From contig CANOTO010000004.1 of the NCBI GenBank assembly GCA_947570215.1, positions 28,522-92,521 on the forward strand: a stretch of 64,000 nt of DNA, written 5' to 3'. Shown piece by piece: positions 8,599-18,334 of the stretch. The stretch comes from an uncultured Clostridia bacterium. Lineage in GTDB: Bacteria > Bacillota > Clostridia > Christensenellales > CAG-314. The translations under genes were made by a program, and so were the position numbers. Each line of letters opens with the position of its first letter. Position 1 is the first letter of the stretch. Under the pieces are notes generated by a model. The model was not told the DNA's origin. It did not search any database and was given only the letters and a program-made list of their open reading frames with translations.

Positions 8599-10025
8599 TG
8601 GCAAAGAAACTCAAACGAAACAATATCAAGTGGAAACAGGTAGTCGCTAGCTATGTGATAGCGTTTATTTTGTTTTCCGCTTTGACGGTTTTACCCAATA
8701 TCAAGAGCATAAACGAAATTAACGTTACTGTTCAGCTTATTACTACTGCGATGCTTTTGGTATCTATGGGTTTGTACGTCTACTTCGCAGACCGCGAAGT
8801 AATGGAAAATGCGCGGGAAACGTGGGCTATGTTTAGCACTATGATTGTTTCCTACTGCATTATTCAATTATCGCAGTTGTGGGAATACGCAATTTATTTA
8901 GTACCTTTTGCAATGTGTTCTTTGGTATTGTCCATTATAGTTTCAGGCAAATGCGGATTTTTTGCAAATTTCATAATTATTATGCTATGCTTTATGCAGG
9001 CTATAATATGGAAAAAAGACGCCAACGAACGTGTGGACAATATTTTCTATTTATTGTTTAGCGGCGTTACGGAAGCAGTATTCGTTTCGTTTTTATTAGG
9101 TAAGCAGTATAGAAGATCTCGCTATGTCTTGGCAGGCGTGGTGCTTGGACTCATTTCCGTAATTTGCGGCACTATCAGCTATCTAATATTCGAATCTATT
9201 TGGAAATGGGAAGAGTATTGGATAATTGCGGTTTGCTCGCTCGGAAGCGGAATGATAAGCGTTATGATAATGTTTGTTACCGTTCCGTTATTTGAAAAGA
9301 TTTTTAACGTGTCGTCTATTTTCCGTTTTTCCGAGATTGCAACTTCCGACAACGAGCTTATGCGTAAGCTGTTTGAAAAAGCTCCGGGGACGTACAATCA
9401 TTGTCTCACGGTTGCAACCTACGTCGAAGCGTGCGCGGTAGCTATAGGGCAAAGCGCTCAAATAGCAAAAGCCGCCGCATATTATCACGATATAGGTAAA
9501 ATAAAAAATCCGTCTTATTTCGTTGAAAATCAGTTTGACGGATTTAATCCGCACGATAATATGACTCCCGAAGCAAGCGTCAATATGATAAAATATCACA
9601 CGCTTAACGGGCTGGCTATAGCTAAGGAATACGGTCTCCCCAAGGAAGTTCAGTTGGCTATCTGCGAGCATCACGGCACAATGCCCATAAAGTATTTCTT
9701 TCTTAAAGCGCAAAAGTACACAGACGGTTTTTTACCGTACGACGGCTATTGCTACGACGGCCCCAAGCCTACCACCAAAATATCCGCAATTCTTATGATA
9801 TGCGACGCTTCAGAAGCGGCTCTGCGCGCAAGCGGAGACAGCAACAGCGCGGAAAAGATAGTTAGTGACATTATAAACGAAAGAATGTCTTTCGGTCAAT
9901 TCGTCGAATGCGACATAACAATGAAAGAAATAGAAATAATAAAGGATACCGTCGTATCTACGTTTTTGGGAATACGTCACAAGCGTATAAGTTATTCCGA
10001 CGTTAGAGTTGGGGGCGGAAGATAA
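8598..10025 (+). CDS. HD-domain c-di-AMP phosphodiesterase, PgpH-like, lacking the large outside domain
   Basis: 475 aa. About seven to eight membrane segments fill residues 12-225, followed by a cytoplasmic HDIG-type domain with PGTYNHCLTVATYVEA, HD at His297-Asp298 (YYHDIGKIK), CEHHGTMP and CDASEAALRAS. By family and by position between phoH and ybeY this is PgpH, which hydrolyses cyclic di-AMP. Standard PgpH is about 700 residues with an N-terminal helix, a roughly 250-residue extracellular 7TMR-HDED sensor and then seven helices. Here residues 33-40 lead directly into the helix bundle, so the sensor is missing. Confidence 0.85.
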   Translation: MAKKLKRNNIKWKQVVASYVIAFILFSALTVLPNIKSINEINVTVQLITTAMLLVSMGLYVYFADREVMENARETWAMFSTMIVSYCIIQLSQLWEYAIYLVPFAMCSLVLSIIVSGKCGFFANFIIIMLCFMQAIIWKKDANERVDNIFYLLFSGVTEAVFVSFLLGKQYRRSRYVLAGVVLGLISVICGTISYLIFESIWKWEEYWIIAVCSLGSGMISVMIMFVTVPLFEKIFNVSSIFRFSEIATSDNELMRKLFEKAPGTYNHCLTVATYVEACAVAIGQSAQIAKAAAYYHDIGKIKNPSYFVENQFDGFNPHDNMTPEASVNMIKYHTLNGLAIAKEYGLPKEVQLAICEHHGTMPIKYFFLKAQKYTDGFLPYDGYCYDGPKPTTKISAILMICDASEAALRASGDSNSAEKIVSDIINERMSFGQFVECDITMKEIEIIKDTVVSTFLGIRHKRISYSDVRVGGGR

Positions 10026-10505
10026 ATGACGATATATTTTACGGATACCGGATGTATTAAGTTTACAATAAAACGGCTGCTTACAGGCGCGTTGAAGTAT
10101 CTCGGTCAACCGCATAACGATATCGAAATGTCGGTCAGTTTCGTATCCCGCGAAGAAATACGCGAGCTAAACAGAGACAGCCGCAACGTAGACGCCGTAA
10201 CGGACGTTTTATCTTTTCCTACGGTGGATAATCCCGAAAGAAAGACGTTGAATTTTTCTGCTTTTGCTTTGGACAGTATCAATCCCGAAACCGGCAAACT
10301 CAATATCGGAGACGTGATTATTTGCTTGGACGTCGCTAAGGAACAAGCGGACAGCTACGGTCATTCGTTAAAAAGAGAGTTGTGCTTTCTTGCTTTACAC
10401 GGTATGCTGCATTTGTTGGGATACGACCATATGAACGAAGCCGACGAAAAACAAATGTTCGCGCTTCAAGACGAAATTCTTGCTGTAATGCGAATTAAAA
10501 GATAA
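10026..10505 (+). CDS. ybeY: Endoribonuclease / rRNA maturation factor YbeY
   Basis: 159-aa zinc-dependent RNase involved in 16S rRNA 3'-end maturation and ribosome quality control. The signature HGMLHLLGYDH (three metal His) is intact near residues 117-127, and the upstream FVSREEIRELNRDSRNVDAVTDVLSFP matches the family core. It begins directly after the PgpH-like stop and ends 2 bp before era. Confidence 0.95.
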   Translation: MTIYFTDTGCIKFTIKRLLTGALKYLGQPHNDIEMSVSFVSREEIRELNRDSRNVDAVTDVLSFPTVDNPERKTLNFSAFALDSINPETGKLNIGDVIICLDVAKEQADSYGHSLKRELCFLALHGMLHLLGYDHMNEADEKQMFALQDEILAVMRIKR

Positions 10506-10507
10506 AT

Positions 10508-11395
10508 ATGAGAAAAACCGGATTTATTGCGATAGTAGGCTTTGCAAATGCCGGCAAGTCTACGTTACTAAACGCATTGATTAAACAAAAAGTGTCTATT
10601 ATTTCTCCGAAGCCGCAAACTACGCGTGACAGCATAATGGGTATATGGACGGATGACGACAGTCAAATGATATTTATCGATACGCCCGGCTTTCTTACAA
10701 GTAAGAACGCGTTAGGCGATTATATGCTTAAAAGCATCGATACTGCCGTTCAGGACGTCGATTGTATATTGATTGTAATAGACGGTCACGACGGAATAGA
10801 CGACAAGGAACTGTCTCAAATTGTCAAATACCGTAAGCGTAACGTTCCTATTGTTGTTGCGGTCACTAAAACTGATATTACTCAGCCGGACAAGTTAATG
10901 CCGGAGCTTGCAAAGCTTAACGGAATGGAAGGTATAAGCGAGGTGTACTGTGTGTCGGCAAAGCGTAATAAGGGTGTGAACGAGCTCAAACAAGGCCTGA
11001 AAAAATATCTTACTGGTAACTCTATGTATTTCGAAGAAGACGATATAACGGATAAAAGTCAACGTTATATGGTGGGAGAAATAATTAGAGAAAAAGTGTT
11101 GCTATGCTGCGAACAGGAGATTCCGCACGGCGTTGGAGTTGCTCTCAACAAGATGCAGTACGAAGACGGAGCGTGGGATATAGACGCAACTATAATAGTT
11201 GAAAAGGCGTCGCATAAACCTATAATTTTGGGTAAAGGCGGCGCAATGATAAAGGGTATTGGCGTTCACTCGCGCGAAAGTATTGAAAAGCTGTTGGACG
11301 CAAGGGTTTATTTGACTTTGTGGGTTAAAGTAAAAGAAGATTGGCGGAACAATCCGTCGATGCTTAACGAACTGGGTTATTCCAAGCGTCGCTAA
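10508..11395 (+). CDS. era: GTPase Era
   Basis: 295-aa Ras-like GTPase with a C-terminal KH domain that binds the 3' end of 16S rRNA during 30S assembly. G1 is GFANAGKST, where most Era proteins have GRPNVGKST; G3 is DTPGF; G4 is TKTD in place of the usual NKxD; G5 is SAKRNKG. The KH region (KPIILGKGGAMIKGIGVHSR) is typical. The G1 and G4 changes are mild and the protein looks functional. Tightly packed after ybeY. Confidence 0.94.
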   Translation: MRKTGFIAIVGFANAGKSTLLNALIKQKVSIISPKPQTTRDSIMGIWTDDDSQMIFIDTPGFLTSKNALGDYMLKSIDTAVQDVDCILIVIDGHDGIDDKELSQIVKYRKRNVPIVVAVTKTDITQPDKLMPELAKLNGMEGISEVYCVSAKRNKGVNELKQGLKKYLTGNSMYFEEDDITDKSQRYMVGEIIREKVLLCCEQEIPHGVGVALNKMQYEDGAWDIDATIIVEKASHKPIILGKGGAMIKGIGVHSRESIEKLLDARVYLTLWVKVKEDWRNNPSMLNELGYSKRR

Positions 11396-11486
11396 TCAAT
11401 TGTTATAGTATAATACGGTTAAATTGTAGACAAAATAGTACTGTAAGACGTTGGTCTGACGAACGTTGCAAGGGATAATTGACTCT

Positions 11487-11624
11487 ATGAAAAATACCGT
11501 ATGGAAACTGTTTACCGAAACGGGGAACCCCGCTTATTACGTTTTGTACAAGGAATTGACAAAAGATGGACGTAACGACAAAAGCCGTGGTACTGAAATC
11601 GACGGACTTCAAGGAAAGCGATAA
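11487..11624 (+). CDS. yqzL: YqzL-like small protein between era and recO
   Basis: 45-aa frame starting MKNTVWKLFTETGNPAYYVL. The W-K-x-F-x-x-T-G-x-x-x-x-Y-x-L-Y-K-E pattern and location between era and recO match YqzL, a short Firmicutes protein of unknown role (usually about 47 aa). AGGGA lies upstream at 11471-11475. It overlaps the start of recO by 59 nt in another frame, so its last 20 residues may be unconserved. Confidence 0.72.
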   Translation: MKNTVWKLFTETGNPAYYVLYKELTKDGRNDKSRGTEIDGLQGKR

Positions 11625-12291
11625 GTACGTTTTGCTATATTCGTTGGAATACGGCAAAATTTCCGTTCATGCACGCGGAGTTCGCAAAAACTCTGCCAAA
11701 TTGAAATTCGCTGTAGATCAATTTTGCTTCGGACAATACGAATTGGCGCAGTCTAAGGATAGGTTTACGCTTAAAACGTGCGAACAGTTGGAGAGCTTTT
11801 TTTGTTTGCGGGAAGATATAATTGCGTATTATTCCGCATGCGTAATTGCGGAGTGCCTCACCCTATATACAGAAGAAGGGCAAAGCGAACCGCCTGTATT
11901 CGTCGAAACGCTTAAGGCGCTGCAAGCGTTGTGCGGATCTCAGAATCAGTTAGCAGTTGCGTTGCGGTTTATGTTGGCTTTTTTCGACTTGCAGGGAATA
12001 AAATTGCAGCTTGACGCGTGCGTCGCGTGCGGAGAACCGAGTAGTCGTTTGTTTTTGGATTTGCAACGCGGCGGATTGGTATGCGATAATTGCCGAACCG
12101 CGGACAGTATCCGTGTGAGTCCGCGTTCGATCGCAATTTGTAAAATGCTTTGCGATATGCCTTACGAAAAATTGTCAAACGTAAACGTTTCACTCGATAT
12201 ATTGAAAGATGCTTTGGGTCTATGTAACAAATATATATCCCACAGTTATTATCCGTTAAAAAGTCTTTCCGAGCTTATTAAATTGGCGTGA
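11566..12291 (+). CDS. recO: DNA repair protein RecO
   Basis: 241-aa RecO, which helps load RecA on gaps coated with SSB. The N-terminal OB fold is clear (TKAVVLKSTDFKESDKYVLL, then GKISVHARGVRKNSAKL), as is the zinc finger CVACGE...CDNC near residues 149-175. The ATG at 11566 matches the family start and is preceded by AAGGAA. It ends in the GACTGC arm of its terminator. Confidence 0.94.
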   Translation: MDVTTKAVVLKSTDFKESDKYVLLYSLEYGKISVHARGVRKNSAKLKFAVDQFCFGQYELAQSKDRFTLKTCEQLESFFCLREDIIAYYSACVIAECLTLYTEEGQSEPPVFVETLKALQALCGSQNQLAVALRFMLAFFDLQGIKLQLDACVACGEPSSRLFLDLQRGGLVCDNCRTADSIRVSPRSIAICKMLCDMPYEKLSNVNVSLDILKDALGLCNKYISHSYYPLKSLSELIKLA

Positions 12292-12315
12292 CTGCGCGTG
12301 CAGTCGCGTTTTTTT
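12290..12315 (+). terminator. Intrinsic terminator of the yqfC-recO cluster
   Basis: GACTGC (12290-12295), 4-nt loop, GCAGTC (12300-12305), then GCG and seven T. The stem begins within the recO stop codon. Confidence 0.85.
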
Positions 12316-12419
12316 GTGTCCGATAGAATCCTACAGAACTCCCATGCGCTTTCTCGCGATGATCTTTGGTATATTCTACTATTTAGCCGTACGGTATTTG
12401 CAACTGCACGGCTATTTGA

Positions 12420-12448
12420 TTGACTATTTGTTTGACGAGTGATAAAAT
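12420..12448 (+). promoter_or_regulatory. SigA-type promoter of the ABC exporter pair
   Basis: -35 TTGACT (12420-12425), 17-nt spacer, -10 TAAAAT (12443-12448), about 31 bp before the ATG at 12479. Confidence 0.7.
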
Positions 12449-12478
12449 AACTTAATTATAACTTTTTTCGGTGTTAAG

Positions 12479-14251
12479 ATGATTTTCGGCAAGCATATCA
12501 ACAAGTATTATTTGAAATATTCGCTTTGGATACTGTTCGGTATTCTGGCGCTTATTGCAGTCGATTATTTTCAATTGATTATACCTGAATTATACCGAAT
12601 AGTTATCAACGGTATTAACGACGGAACGGTGGAAATAAACAATCACATTGTTGCTTTCGACAAGGACGTATTGTGGAATAATGTTTGCAAGCCGCTGTTC
12701 GTCGTTATCGCAGTGTTGGTGGCGGGCAGATTCACTTGGCGTATTTGTTTGTTCGGTTCCGGATATAAAGTCGAGCGCGATTTGCGCGGAAAAATGTTCA
12801 TACATTGCAACGGACTTTCCTGCGAATTTTATTCGAAAAATAAAGTTGGTAATATGATGTCATTGTTTACCAATGATCTCGAGACCGTTCAGGACTGCTT
12901 CGGAAGCGGCATTATGATGACGTTCGACGCGGTATTTATGGGCGGCTTATCGTTATACAAAATGTTCCGAATGGATTGGAAAATGACGCTGTTTTCTTTA
13001 ATTCCTATGGTGCTGATGCTGGTTGTCGGAATAATAGTGGGAAAATATATGACTATGAAGTGGGACATTCGTCAACAGGCGTTTTCCGATTTGTCCGATT
13101 TTGCGCAGGAAAGCTTTTCGGGTATTGCAGTCATCAAAGCGTTCGTTAAAGAATTTAAGGAGTTGCTTGCATTCCGTTGGCTTAATAGAAAAAACGAAAA
13201 CGCCAATGTGGCGTATACCAAAATCAGTACGTTGCTAAACGTATTCGTAACGCTATTTGTCGAATCGGTTATTTGTATCGTATTGGGATACGGCGCGTAT
13301 TTAGTAAAAACCGATGTGTTCGACGCAGGGCAATTGATGGAATTTATAGGATATTTTAACGCAATTGTTTGGCCTGTTATGGCGGTAACGGAGCTTATCG
13401 AAATGTCGTCGCGCGGCAAAGCTTCGTTAAAACGCGTATCCGAGCTGTTGGACTCGAAATCGGATACGGTTGACAGACCCGATGCTACCGATCTTGAGAA
13501 GGTTGACGGCAATATCGAATTCCGCAATCTTACATTCCGCTATCCCGATGCCGACTACGATGCTTTAAGCAACGTATCCTTCACAATACATAGCGGAGAA
13601 AGCGTCGGAATAGTAGGGAAAACCGGTTGCGGCAAAACTACGTTATCCGATCTTATCTTGCGTTGCTACAACGTTGAAGACGGAACCTTATTTATAGACG
13701 GAAAGGACATTAACGAAATAACCACTCGAAGTTTGCGCGGTTTTTGCGCCTACGTTCCGCAGGACAACTTCTTATTTTCCGATACGATTGCCAATAATAT
13801 CGCATTCGCTTCAGATGACGTCACTACGGAAAAAATTGTTCTTGCGGCGGAAATGTCTGATATAGACGATAACGTAAGGGCGTTTACTAACGGCTACGAA
13901 ACAATACTTGGCGAACGCGGCGTAACGGTATCGGGCGGGCAGAAGCAACGTATATCTATTGCGCGCGCCTTGATGAAAAATTCGTCTATTCTTATTTTGG
14001 ATGATTCGGTCTCGGCAGTGGACACTGATACGGAAAGAAAGATTATCGGTAATCTCAAGAAAGAGCGCGCGGGAAAGACGACGATTCTTATCGCGCACCG
14101 CGTTTCTACGGTATCGGGTTTGGATAAAATAGTATACTTGGATAACGGCAGAATTATCGATGTTGGCACGCATACCGAATTGTTGGAAAGGTGCGAACAA
14201 TACCGCAATATGGTTGCGTTGCAAAAGCTTGAAGATCAGGAGGGTATATAG
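12479..14251 (+). CDS. ABC exporter half-transporter with a non-catalytic Walker B
   Basis: 590-aa type IV ABC exporter: six membrane helices (about 15-310), then a nucleotide-binding domain with Walker A GKTGCGKTT, signature VSGGQKQR and Walker B ILILDDSVSAVD. The catalytic Glu after the Walker B Asp is replaced by Asp. Together with the next gene, this is the arrangement of heterodimeric multidrug exporters such as TM287/288, LmrCD and BmrCD, in which one ATP site is degenerate. The substrate cannot be told from sequence. The ribosome site is weak. Confidence 0.93.
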   Translation: MIFGKHINKYYLKYSLWILFGILALIAVDYFQLIIPELYRIVINGINDGTVEINNHIVAFDKDVLWNNVCKPLFVVIAVLVAGRFTWRICLFGSGYKVERDLRGKMFIHCNGLSCEFYSKNKVGNMMSLFTNDLETVQDCFGSGIMMTFDAVFMGGLSLYKMFRMDWKMTLFSLIPMVLMLVVGIIVGKYMTMKWDIRQQAFSDLSDFAQESFSGIAVIKAFVKEFKELLAFRWLNRKNENANVAYTKISTLLNVFVTLFVESVICIVLGYGAYLVKTDVFDAGQLMEFIGYFNAIVWPVMAVTELIEMSSRGKASLKRVSELLDSKSDTVDRPDATDLEKVDGNIEFRNLTFRYPDADYDALSNVSFTIHSGESVGIVGKTGCGKTTLSDLILRCYNVEDGTLFIDGKDINEITTRSLRGFCAYVPQDNFLFSDTIANNIAFASDDVTTEKIVLAAEMSDIDDNVRAFTNGYETILGERGVTVSGGQKQRISIARALMKNSSILILDDSVSAVDTDTERKIIGNLKKERAGKTTILIAHRVSTVSGLDKIVYLDNGRIIDVGTHTELLERCEQYRNMVALQKLEDQEGI

Positions 14252-14252
14252 T

Positions 14253-16136
14253 ATGAACGAATATCTTCCGATATTGATAGTCGGCGCGATTTTGGGCGTG
14301 GTATCCGCAGTTTTAATTGTCGTATTCGCGTTGATTAAAGATAAAAAAGAGAGCATGGGCTACGAGCGTAATCTCAAAGACAGTGATTTGTTTAAGCGTT
14401 TGCTGCGTTACGCCAAACCGTATTGGAAAAGCTTTTTGTTGGTTGGAATAGTAATGCTGTTTTCGATATCATACGATATATTATCTCCGCTGCTTATTTC
14501 CAATATCGAAAGTATAATTAAAACGGATTTTCAATTGGCGGACGTTTTATGGCGTGTGGGTGTGTATGCAAGCATATTGATTGTGTCGCTTGTGAGCACG
14601 TATATTCAAGCGATTGTATTGCAGAAAACTGGACAGAAAATAGTATCCAAATTACGAGAAGACGTATTCGTACATATCGAAAGCCTGTCGCACGCGCAGT
14701 TATCGCAAATCCCCGTTGGCAAATTGGTTACTCGAGCCACTTACGATACTAACGCAATTTCGATGATGTTTACCAGATTGCTGGTTAATCTTGTTAAGAA
14801 TGCGTTCATAGTAGTGGGCGTATTGGTAGCTATGCTTTGCGTAAACTATATGCTTACGCTTATGGTATTGTGTTTCGTTCCGTTTATAGTATTGTTCACG
14901 GTAATTTTCCGAAAATTTTCACGGAAATCGTACCGCCAGGTTAAAAACTCCACAACGGACATCAACACTTTTTTATCGGAAAATTTGTCCGGGATGAAAA
15001 TCATTCAGATTTTTAACCGCGAGCAGCGTAAAATCGATGATTTCGCGGTTAAAAACGAAAAGCTGTATAAGGCTCAACGCGGACAGACATTGGTATTCAG
15101 TATATTCCGTCCGTTGGTATACATGCTGTATATTTCGTCGGTATTGTGTCTGTTTTTCCTTGGTTGTAAGGGGTATTTGGATGATATCGTATTTATGGGA
15201 CAGACCGTTACGAGTGAAGTAATAGTGGCGTTTTATATGTTCATATCGCGTTTCTTTAATCCTATACAAAGTCTTGCAGAGCAGTTTCACCGATTGCAAT
15301 CGGCCTTAGCTTCCGCCGAAAAGATATTTACCATTATGGACGTTCAGCCGCAGGTGGTGGATGATGCGGACGCTATAGAATTGGACGAAGTAAAGGGCGA
15401 AATAGAATTCAAAAACGTTTGGTTTGCTTATAACGAAGGAGAATGGGTGCTGAAAGACGTATCTTTCCACGTTAACGCCAAGGATACCGTAGCGTTTGTA
15501 GGCTCTACCGGCAGCGGAAAAACTACGATATTGTCGCTGCTTTGCCGTAATTACGATATACAAAAAGGCGAAATTTTGCTGGATGGGATAAATATACGCC
15601 GAATAAAAATTGCTTCTTTGCGTAAGCATTTCGGACAAATGCTTCAAGACGTATTTTTATTTTCCGGTACTATACGCAGCAATATATCGCTTCGCGACGA
15701 GTTTGACGATGAACAAATAATGCAGGCGTGCAGATACGTCAACGCGGATACTTTCATAACGAAGCTCACGGGTGGATTAGACGAAGAAGTACGCGAGCGC
15801 GGTAATAATTTCTCCGCAGGGCAGCGTCAGTTGCTGTCCTTTGCGCGAACGATTATTCATAAGCCCGAAGTTATGATTTTAGACGAAGCTACTGCCAATA
15901 TCGATACTGAGACGGAGATTCTTATACAAGACAGTTTACACAAGATGATGAATGTAGGCACAATGCTGATTGTGGCGCATAGGCTGTCAACTATACAACA
16001 CGCGGATAAAATATTTGTTTTAAGCAACGGCGAAATTATAGAGCAGGGCAATCATCATGAGTTGCTCTCGCTTAAAGGACGTTACTTCGAGTTGTATAAT
16101 CTGCAATTTACCAAGGAGCAGATAAAAGCGCGGTAA
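14253..16136 (+). CDS. ABC exporter half-transporter, catalytic partner
   Basis: 627 aa from ATG 14253, which has AGGAGG at 14238-14243; an upstream in-frame start at 14160 lies inside the previous gene and has none. An extra N-terminal membrane segment (about 5-28) precedes the standard six-helix domain. The ATPase domain has Walker A GSTGSGKTT, Walker B VMILDEATANID with the catalytic Glu, but signature FSAGQRQ instead of LSGGQ. Paired with the upstream subunit this yields one full site (this Walker A/B plus partner VSGGQ) and one degenerate site. It starts 1 bp after its partner ends. Confidence 0.93.
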   Translation: MNEYLPILIVGAILGVVSAVLIVVFALIKDKKESMGYERNLKDSDLFKRLLRYAKPYWKSFLLVGIVMLFSISYDILSPLLISNIESIIKTDFQLADVLWRVGVYASILIVSLVSTYIQAIVLQKTGQKIVSKLREDVFVHIESLSHAQLSQIPVGKLVTRATYDTNAISMMFTRLLVNLVKNAFIVVGVLVAMLCVNYMLTLMVLCFVPFIVLFTVIFRKFSRKSYRQVKNSTTDINTFLSENLSGMKIIQIFNREQRKIDDFAVKNEKLYKAQRGQTLVFSIFRPLVYMLYISSVLCLFFLGCKGYLDDIVFMGQTVTSEVIVAFYMFISRFFNPIQSLAEQFHRLQSALASAEKIFTIMDVQPQVVDDADAIELDEVKGEIEFKNVWFAYNEGEWVLKDVSFHVNAKDTVAFVGSTGSGKTTILSLLCRNYDIQKGEILLDGINIRRIKIASLRKHFGQMLQDVFLFSGTIRSNISLRDEFDDEQIMQACRYVNADTFITKLTGGLDEEVRERGNNFSAGQRQLLSFARTIIHKPEVMILDEATANIDTETEILIQDSLHKMMNVGTMLIVAHRLSTIQHADKIFVLSNGEIIEQGNHHELLSLKGRYFELYNLQFTKEQIKAR

Positions 16137-16152
16137 ATTATTTACAATATTT

Positions 16153-16182
16153 AAGGAGCTTGAAATATTTCAAGCTCCTTTT
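16153..16182 (+). terminator. Terminator after the ABC exporter pair (possibly two-way)
   Basis: Twelve-bp stem AAGGAGCTTGAA / TTCAAGCTCCTT separated by ATAT, followed by TT. It lies between two converging operons and could also stop minus-strand transcription. Confidence 0.8.
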
Positions 16183-16197
16183 CGTATATATCGCGTA

Positions 16198-18078
16198 TTA
16201 GTGTGCGGTAATCTTTTTCTTTTTTATAAACATGGCGCGCATGGAGTTTAGTATCGCTACAACGCAAACGCCCACGTCCGCAAGAATAGCAATTATCATT
16301 CCGAATGATACCATATCCAAAATGCCTATTGCCGAAAGAATCAGAACTGCAAATTTGATAACCAAAGAAATAACTATATTTTCCGTTACTACTTTGAGAG
16401 TGTTCTTCGCTATCCGTTTGGCGAGCGGAACGGCAGTGGGGTTGTCCTGCATAAGTACGATGTCTGCAGTTTCAATCGCTACGTCGCTTCCCATAGCTCC
16501 CATTGCAATACCTACGTCGGCAGTGGCAAGTACGGGCGCGTCGTTAATGCCGTCGCCTACAAACGCAACCTTGCCTTCACGCTTCAATTCTTCAAGTTTA
16601 GTCACTTTGTCTTGCGGCAACAGCTGCGAATACTTGCAGTCTACACCCAATTGGTTTGCTACCATCTCGGCGGTGTCGTCGTTGTCTCCCGTCAGCATTA
16701 CTGTCGTAACGCCCGTCTTTTTTAGCTGTTCTAACGCTTCGCGAGAGTCGAACTTGATCTCGTCGGCTATCAGTATAGAACCGACGAATTTCCCGTCCTG
16801 AGCTACGTAAATGACTGTGCCGCCGTTTGCAGGAACGTATTCTACGCCGTTATCCGTCATCAGCTTGTCGTTTCCGCACAAAACGGTGGAATCGCCTATC
16901 GTGGCGGAGATGCCCCTGCCTGCGATTTCTGTTACGCTCGCATCGGCGTTAGCCTTTTTTTCGCGCAATATAGACAGCGCTATCGGGTGATTGCTGTACT
17001 GCTCGGCATTGGCGGCAAGTTGCAGTATTTCTTCGCGTTTGTTTTGCGGCAATATTTGTGTTACGGCAAAGTTTCCCTTGGTAAGCGTACCCGTTTTGTC
17101 AAATGCAATTACTTTGGTTTTTGCCAAGATTTCCAAATAGTTGCTGCCTTTTACCAAAACGCCGTTTTTGCTTGCGCAGGCTATACCGCCGAAAAATCCC
17201 AACGGGATAGATATAACCAAAGCGCACGGACAGGATACAAATAAGAACATCATTGCCCGCCTTACCCATTTAAGCCATATTTCGCCTTGAGATATTCCTT
17301 CGATCATAGGCGGAACTGTGGCAAGCAATACCGCTAATATTACAACGATAGGAGTGTAATAACGACTGAATTTAGTTATAAAGTTTTCCGCAGGAGCTTT
17401 ACGGCTTGTAGCGTTTTCTACCAAATCCAATACCTTGGCAACCGTGCTGTCGTCGTATGTGGAAGTGGTTTGTATGTACAGTACTCCGTCAAGATTCAGG
17501 CAGCCCGATATAACGTTTTGTCCATCCGACGCTTTGCGCGGCAAACTCTCGCCTGTGATGGCAGATGTGTCAAGACTGCATTCGCCTTTTATTACTATGC
17601 CGTCCAACGGAAGTTTTTCGCCCGTCTTTACTATGACGGTTTCGCCTATTTCTACTTCGGACGGATGAACGGTCAATTCTTGTCCGTTACGTATTACCGT
17701 TGCTTCTTCCGGTCGAATGTCCATCAGTCCGGCAATACTTTGTCTGCTTTTACCTACAGCGTAGCGTTGGAATAATTCTCCTATTTGATACAACAGCATA
17801 ACCGCCGTCGCGTCTATGTATTCTCCTATTGCAAAAGCGCCTATCGTAGCTATCGTCATAAGAAAATGTTCGTCGAATATCTTGCCGCGGACTATATTCG
17901 TCAGCGCCTTCCACACAACGTCGTAGCCTACCGCTAAATACGCCGCCAATGAAAGCCCTAATTCCAACCAAGTAAACCAAGAAAAGTCGTTGCCGATAGT
18001 GTATTTAAGCGTAACAATTATAATGACTGTAATGGCGGATACGATTATGCGAATAAGCGATTTTTTGTTTTTCGACAT
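16198..18078 (-). CDS. Zn/Cd/Pb-exporting P1B-2 ATPase without an HMA domain
   Basis: 626-aa heavy-metal ATPase (ZntA/CadA type). Features: FVSCPCALVISIP with the CPC site, DKTGTLTKG, SNHPIAL, GDGINDAPVL, MGAMGSDVAIETADIVLM, and near the C-terminus NIVISLVIK (Lys of the P1B-2 site) and ADVGVCVVAILNSMR (Asp of the P1B-2 site). It lacks the usual N-terminal metal-binding domain, which instead is a separate gene 9 bp upstream. Third gene of the operon driven from 18763. Exports divalent zinc, cadmium or lead; which is physiological is not shown. Confidence 0.94.
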   Translation of the reverse strand: MSKNKKSLIRIIVSAITVIIIVTLKYTIGNDFSWFTWLELGLSLAAYLAVGYDVVWKALTNIVRGKIFDEHFLMTIATIGAFAIGEYIDATAVMLLYQIGELFQRYAVGKSRQSIAGLMDIRPEEATVIRNGQELTVHPSEVEIGETVIVKTGEKLPLDGIVIKGECSLDTSAITGESLPRKASDGQNVISGCLNLDGVLYIQTTSTYDDSTVAKVLDLVENATSRKAPAENFITKFSRYYTPIVVILAVLLATVPPMIEGISQGEIWLKWVRRAMMFLFVSCPCALVISIPLGFFGGIACASKNGVLVKGSNYLEILAKTKVIAFDKTGTLTKGNFAVTQILPQNKREEILQLAANAEQYSNHPIALSILREKKANADASVTEIAGRGISATIGDSTVLCGNDKLMTDNGVEYVPANGGTVIYVAQDGKFVGSILIADEIKFDSREALEQLKKTGVTTVMLTGDNDDTAEMVANQLGVDCKYSQLLPQDKVTKLEELKREGKVAFVGDGINDAPVLATADVGIAMGAMGSDVAIETADIVLMQDNPTAVPLAKRIAKNTLKVVTENIVISLVIKFAVLILSAIGILDMVSFGMIIAILADVGVCVVAILNSMRAMFIKKKKITAH

Positions 18079-18087
18079 ATCGTTCTC

Positions 18088-18306
18088 CTAAATTTTCAGT
18101 ATACAGTCCGGTTCTACTTTTTTGCATACCGACTTGATTTCTTTGAGCAGTGGTTCTACGTTGCCGTCGTCAATATCGATTATCATCTTTTGCGTAATAA
18201 AGTTGACGGAAACGGAATGCACGCCGTCAATGCTACGGATAGCTGCTTCCATTTTTGCCGCGCAGTTTGCGCAGGCTAAATCTTGTAATGCGATTACTTT
18301 TTTCAA
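18088..18306 (-). CDS. Stand-alone HMA metal-binding protein for the zinc ATPase
   Basis: 72 aa from a TTG start at 18306, chosen because GGAG (18313-18316 on the minus strand) lies 6 nt away; an upstream ATG at 18345 overlaps the regulator gene and has no clear site. A single HMA fold with metal motif LACANCAAKM. It probably serves as a detached N-terminal domain or metallochaperone for the adjacent ATPase. Co-transcribed between the regulator and the ATPase. Confidence 0.88.
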   Translation of the reverse strand: MKKVIALQDLACANCAAKMEAAIRSIDGVHSVSVNFITQKMIIDIDDGNVEPLLKEIKSVCKKVEPDCILKI

Positions 18307-18334
18307 AATTGTCTCCTTTGCGTCGTTGCGGCGG

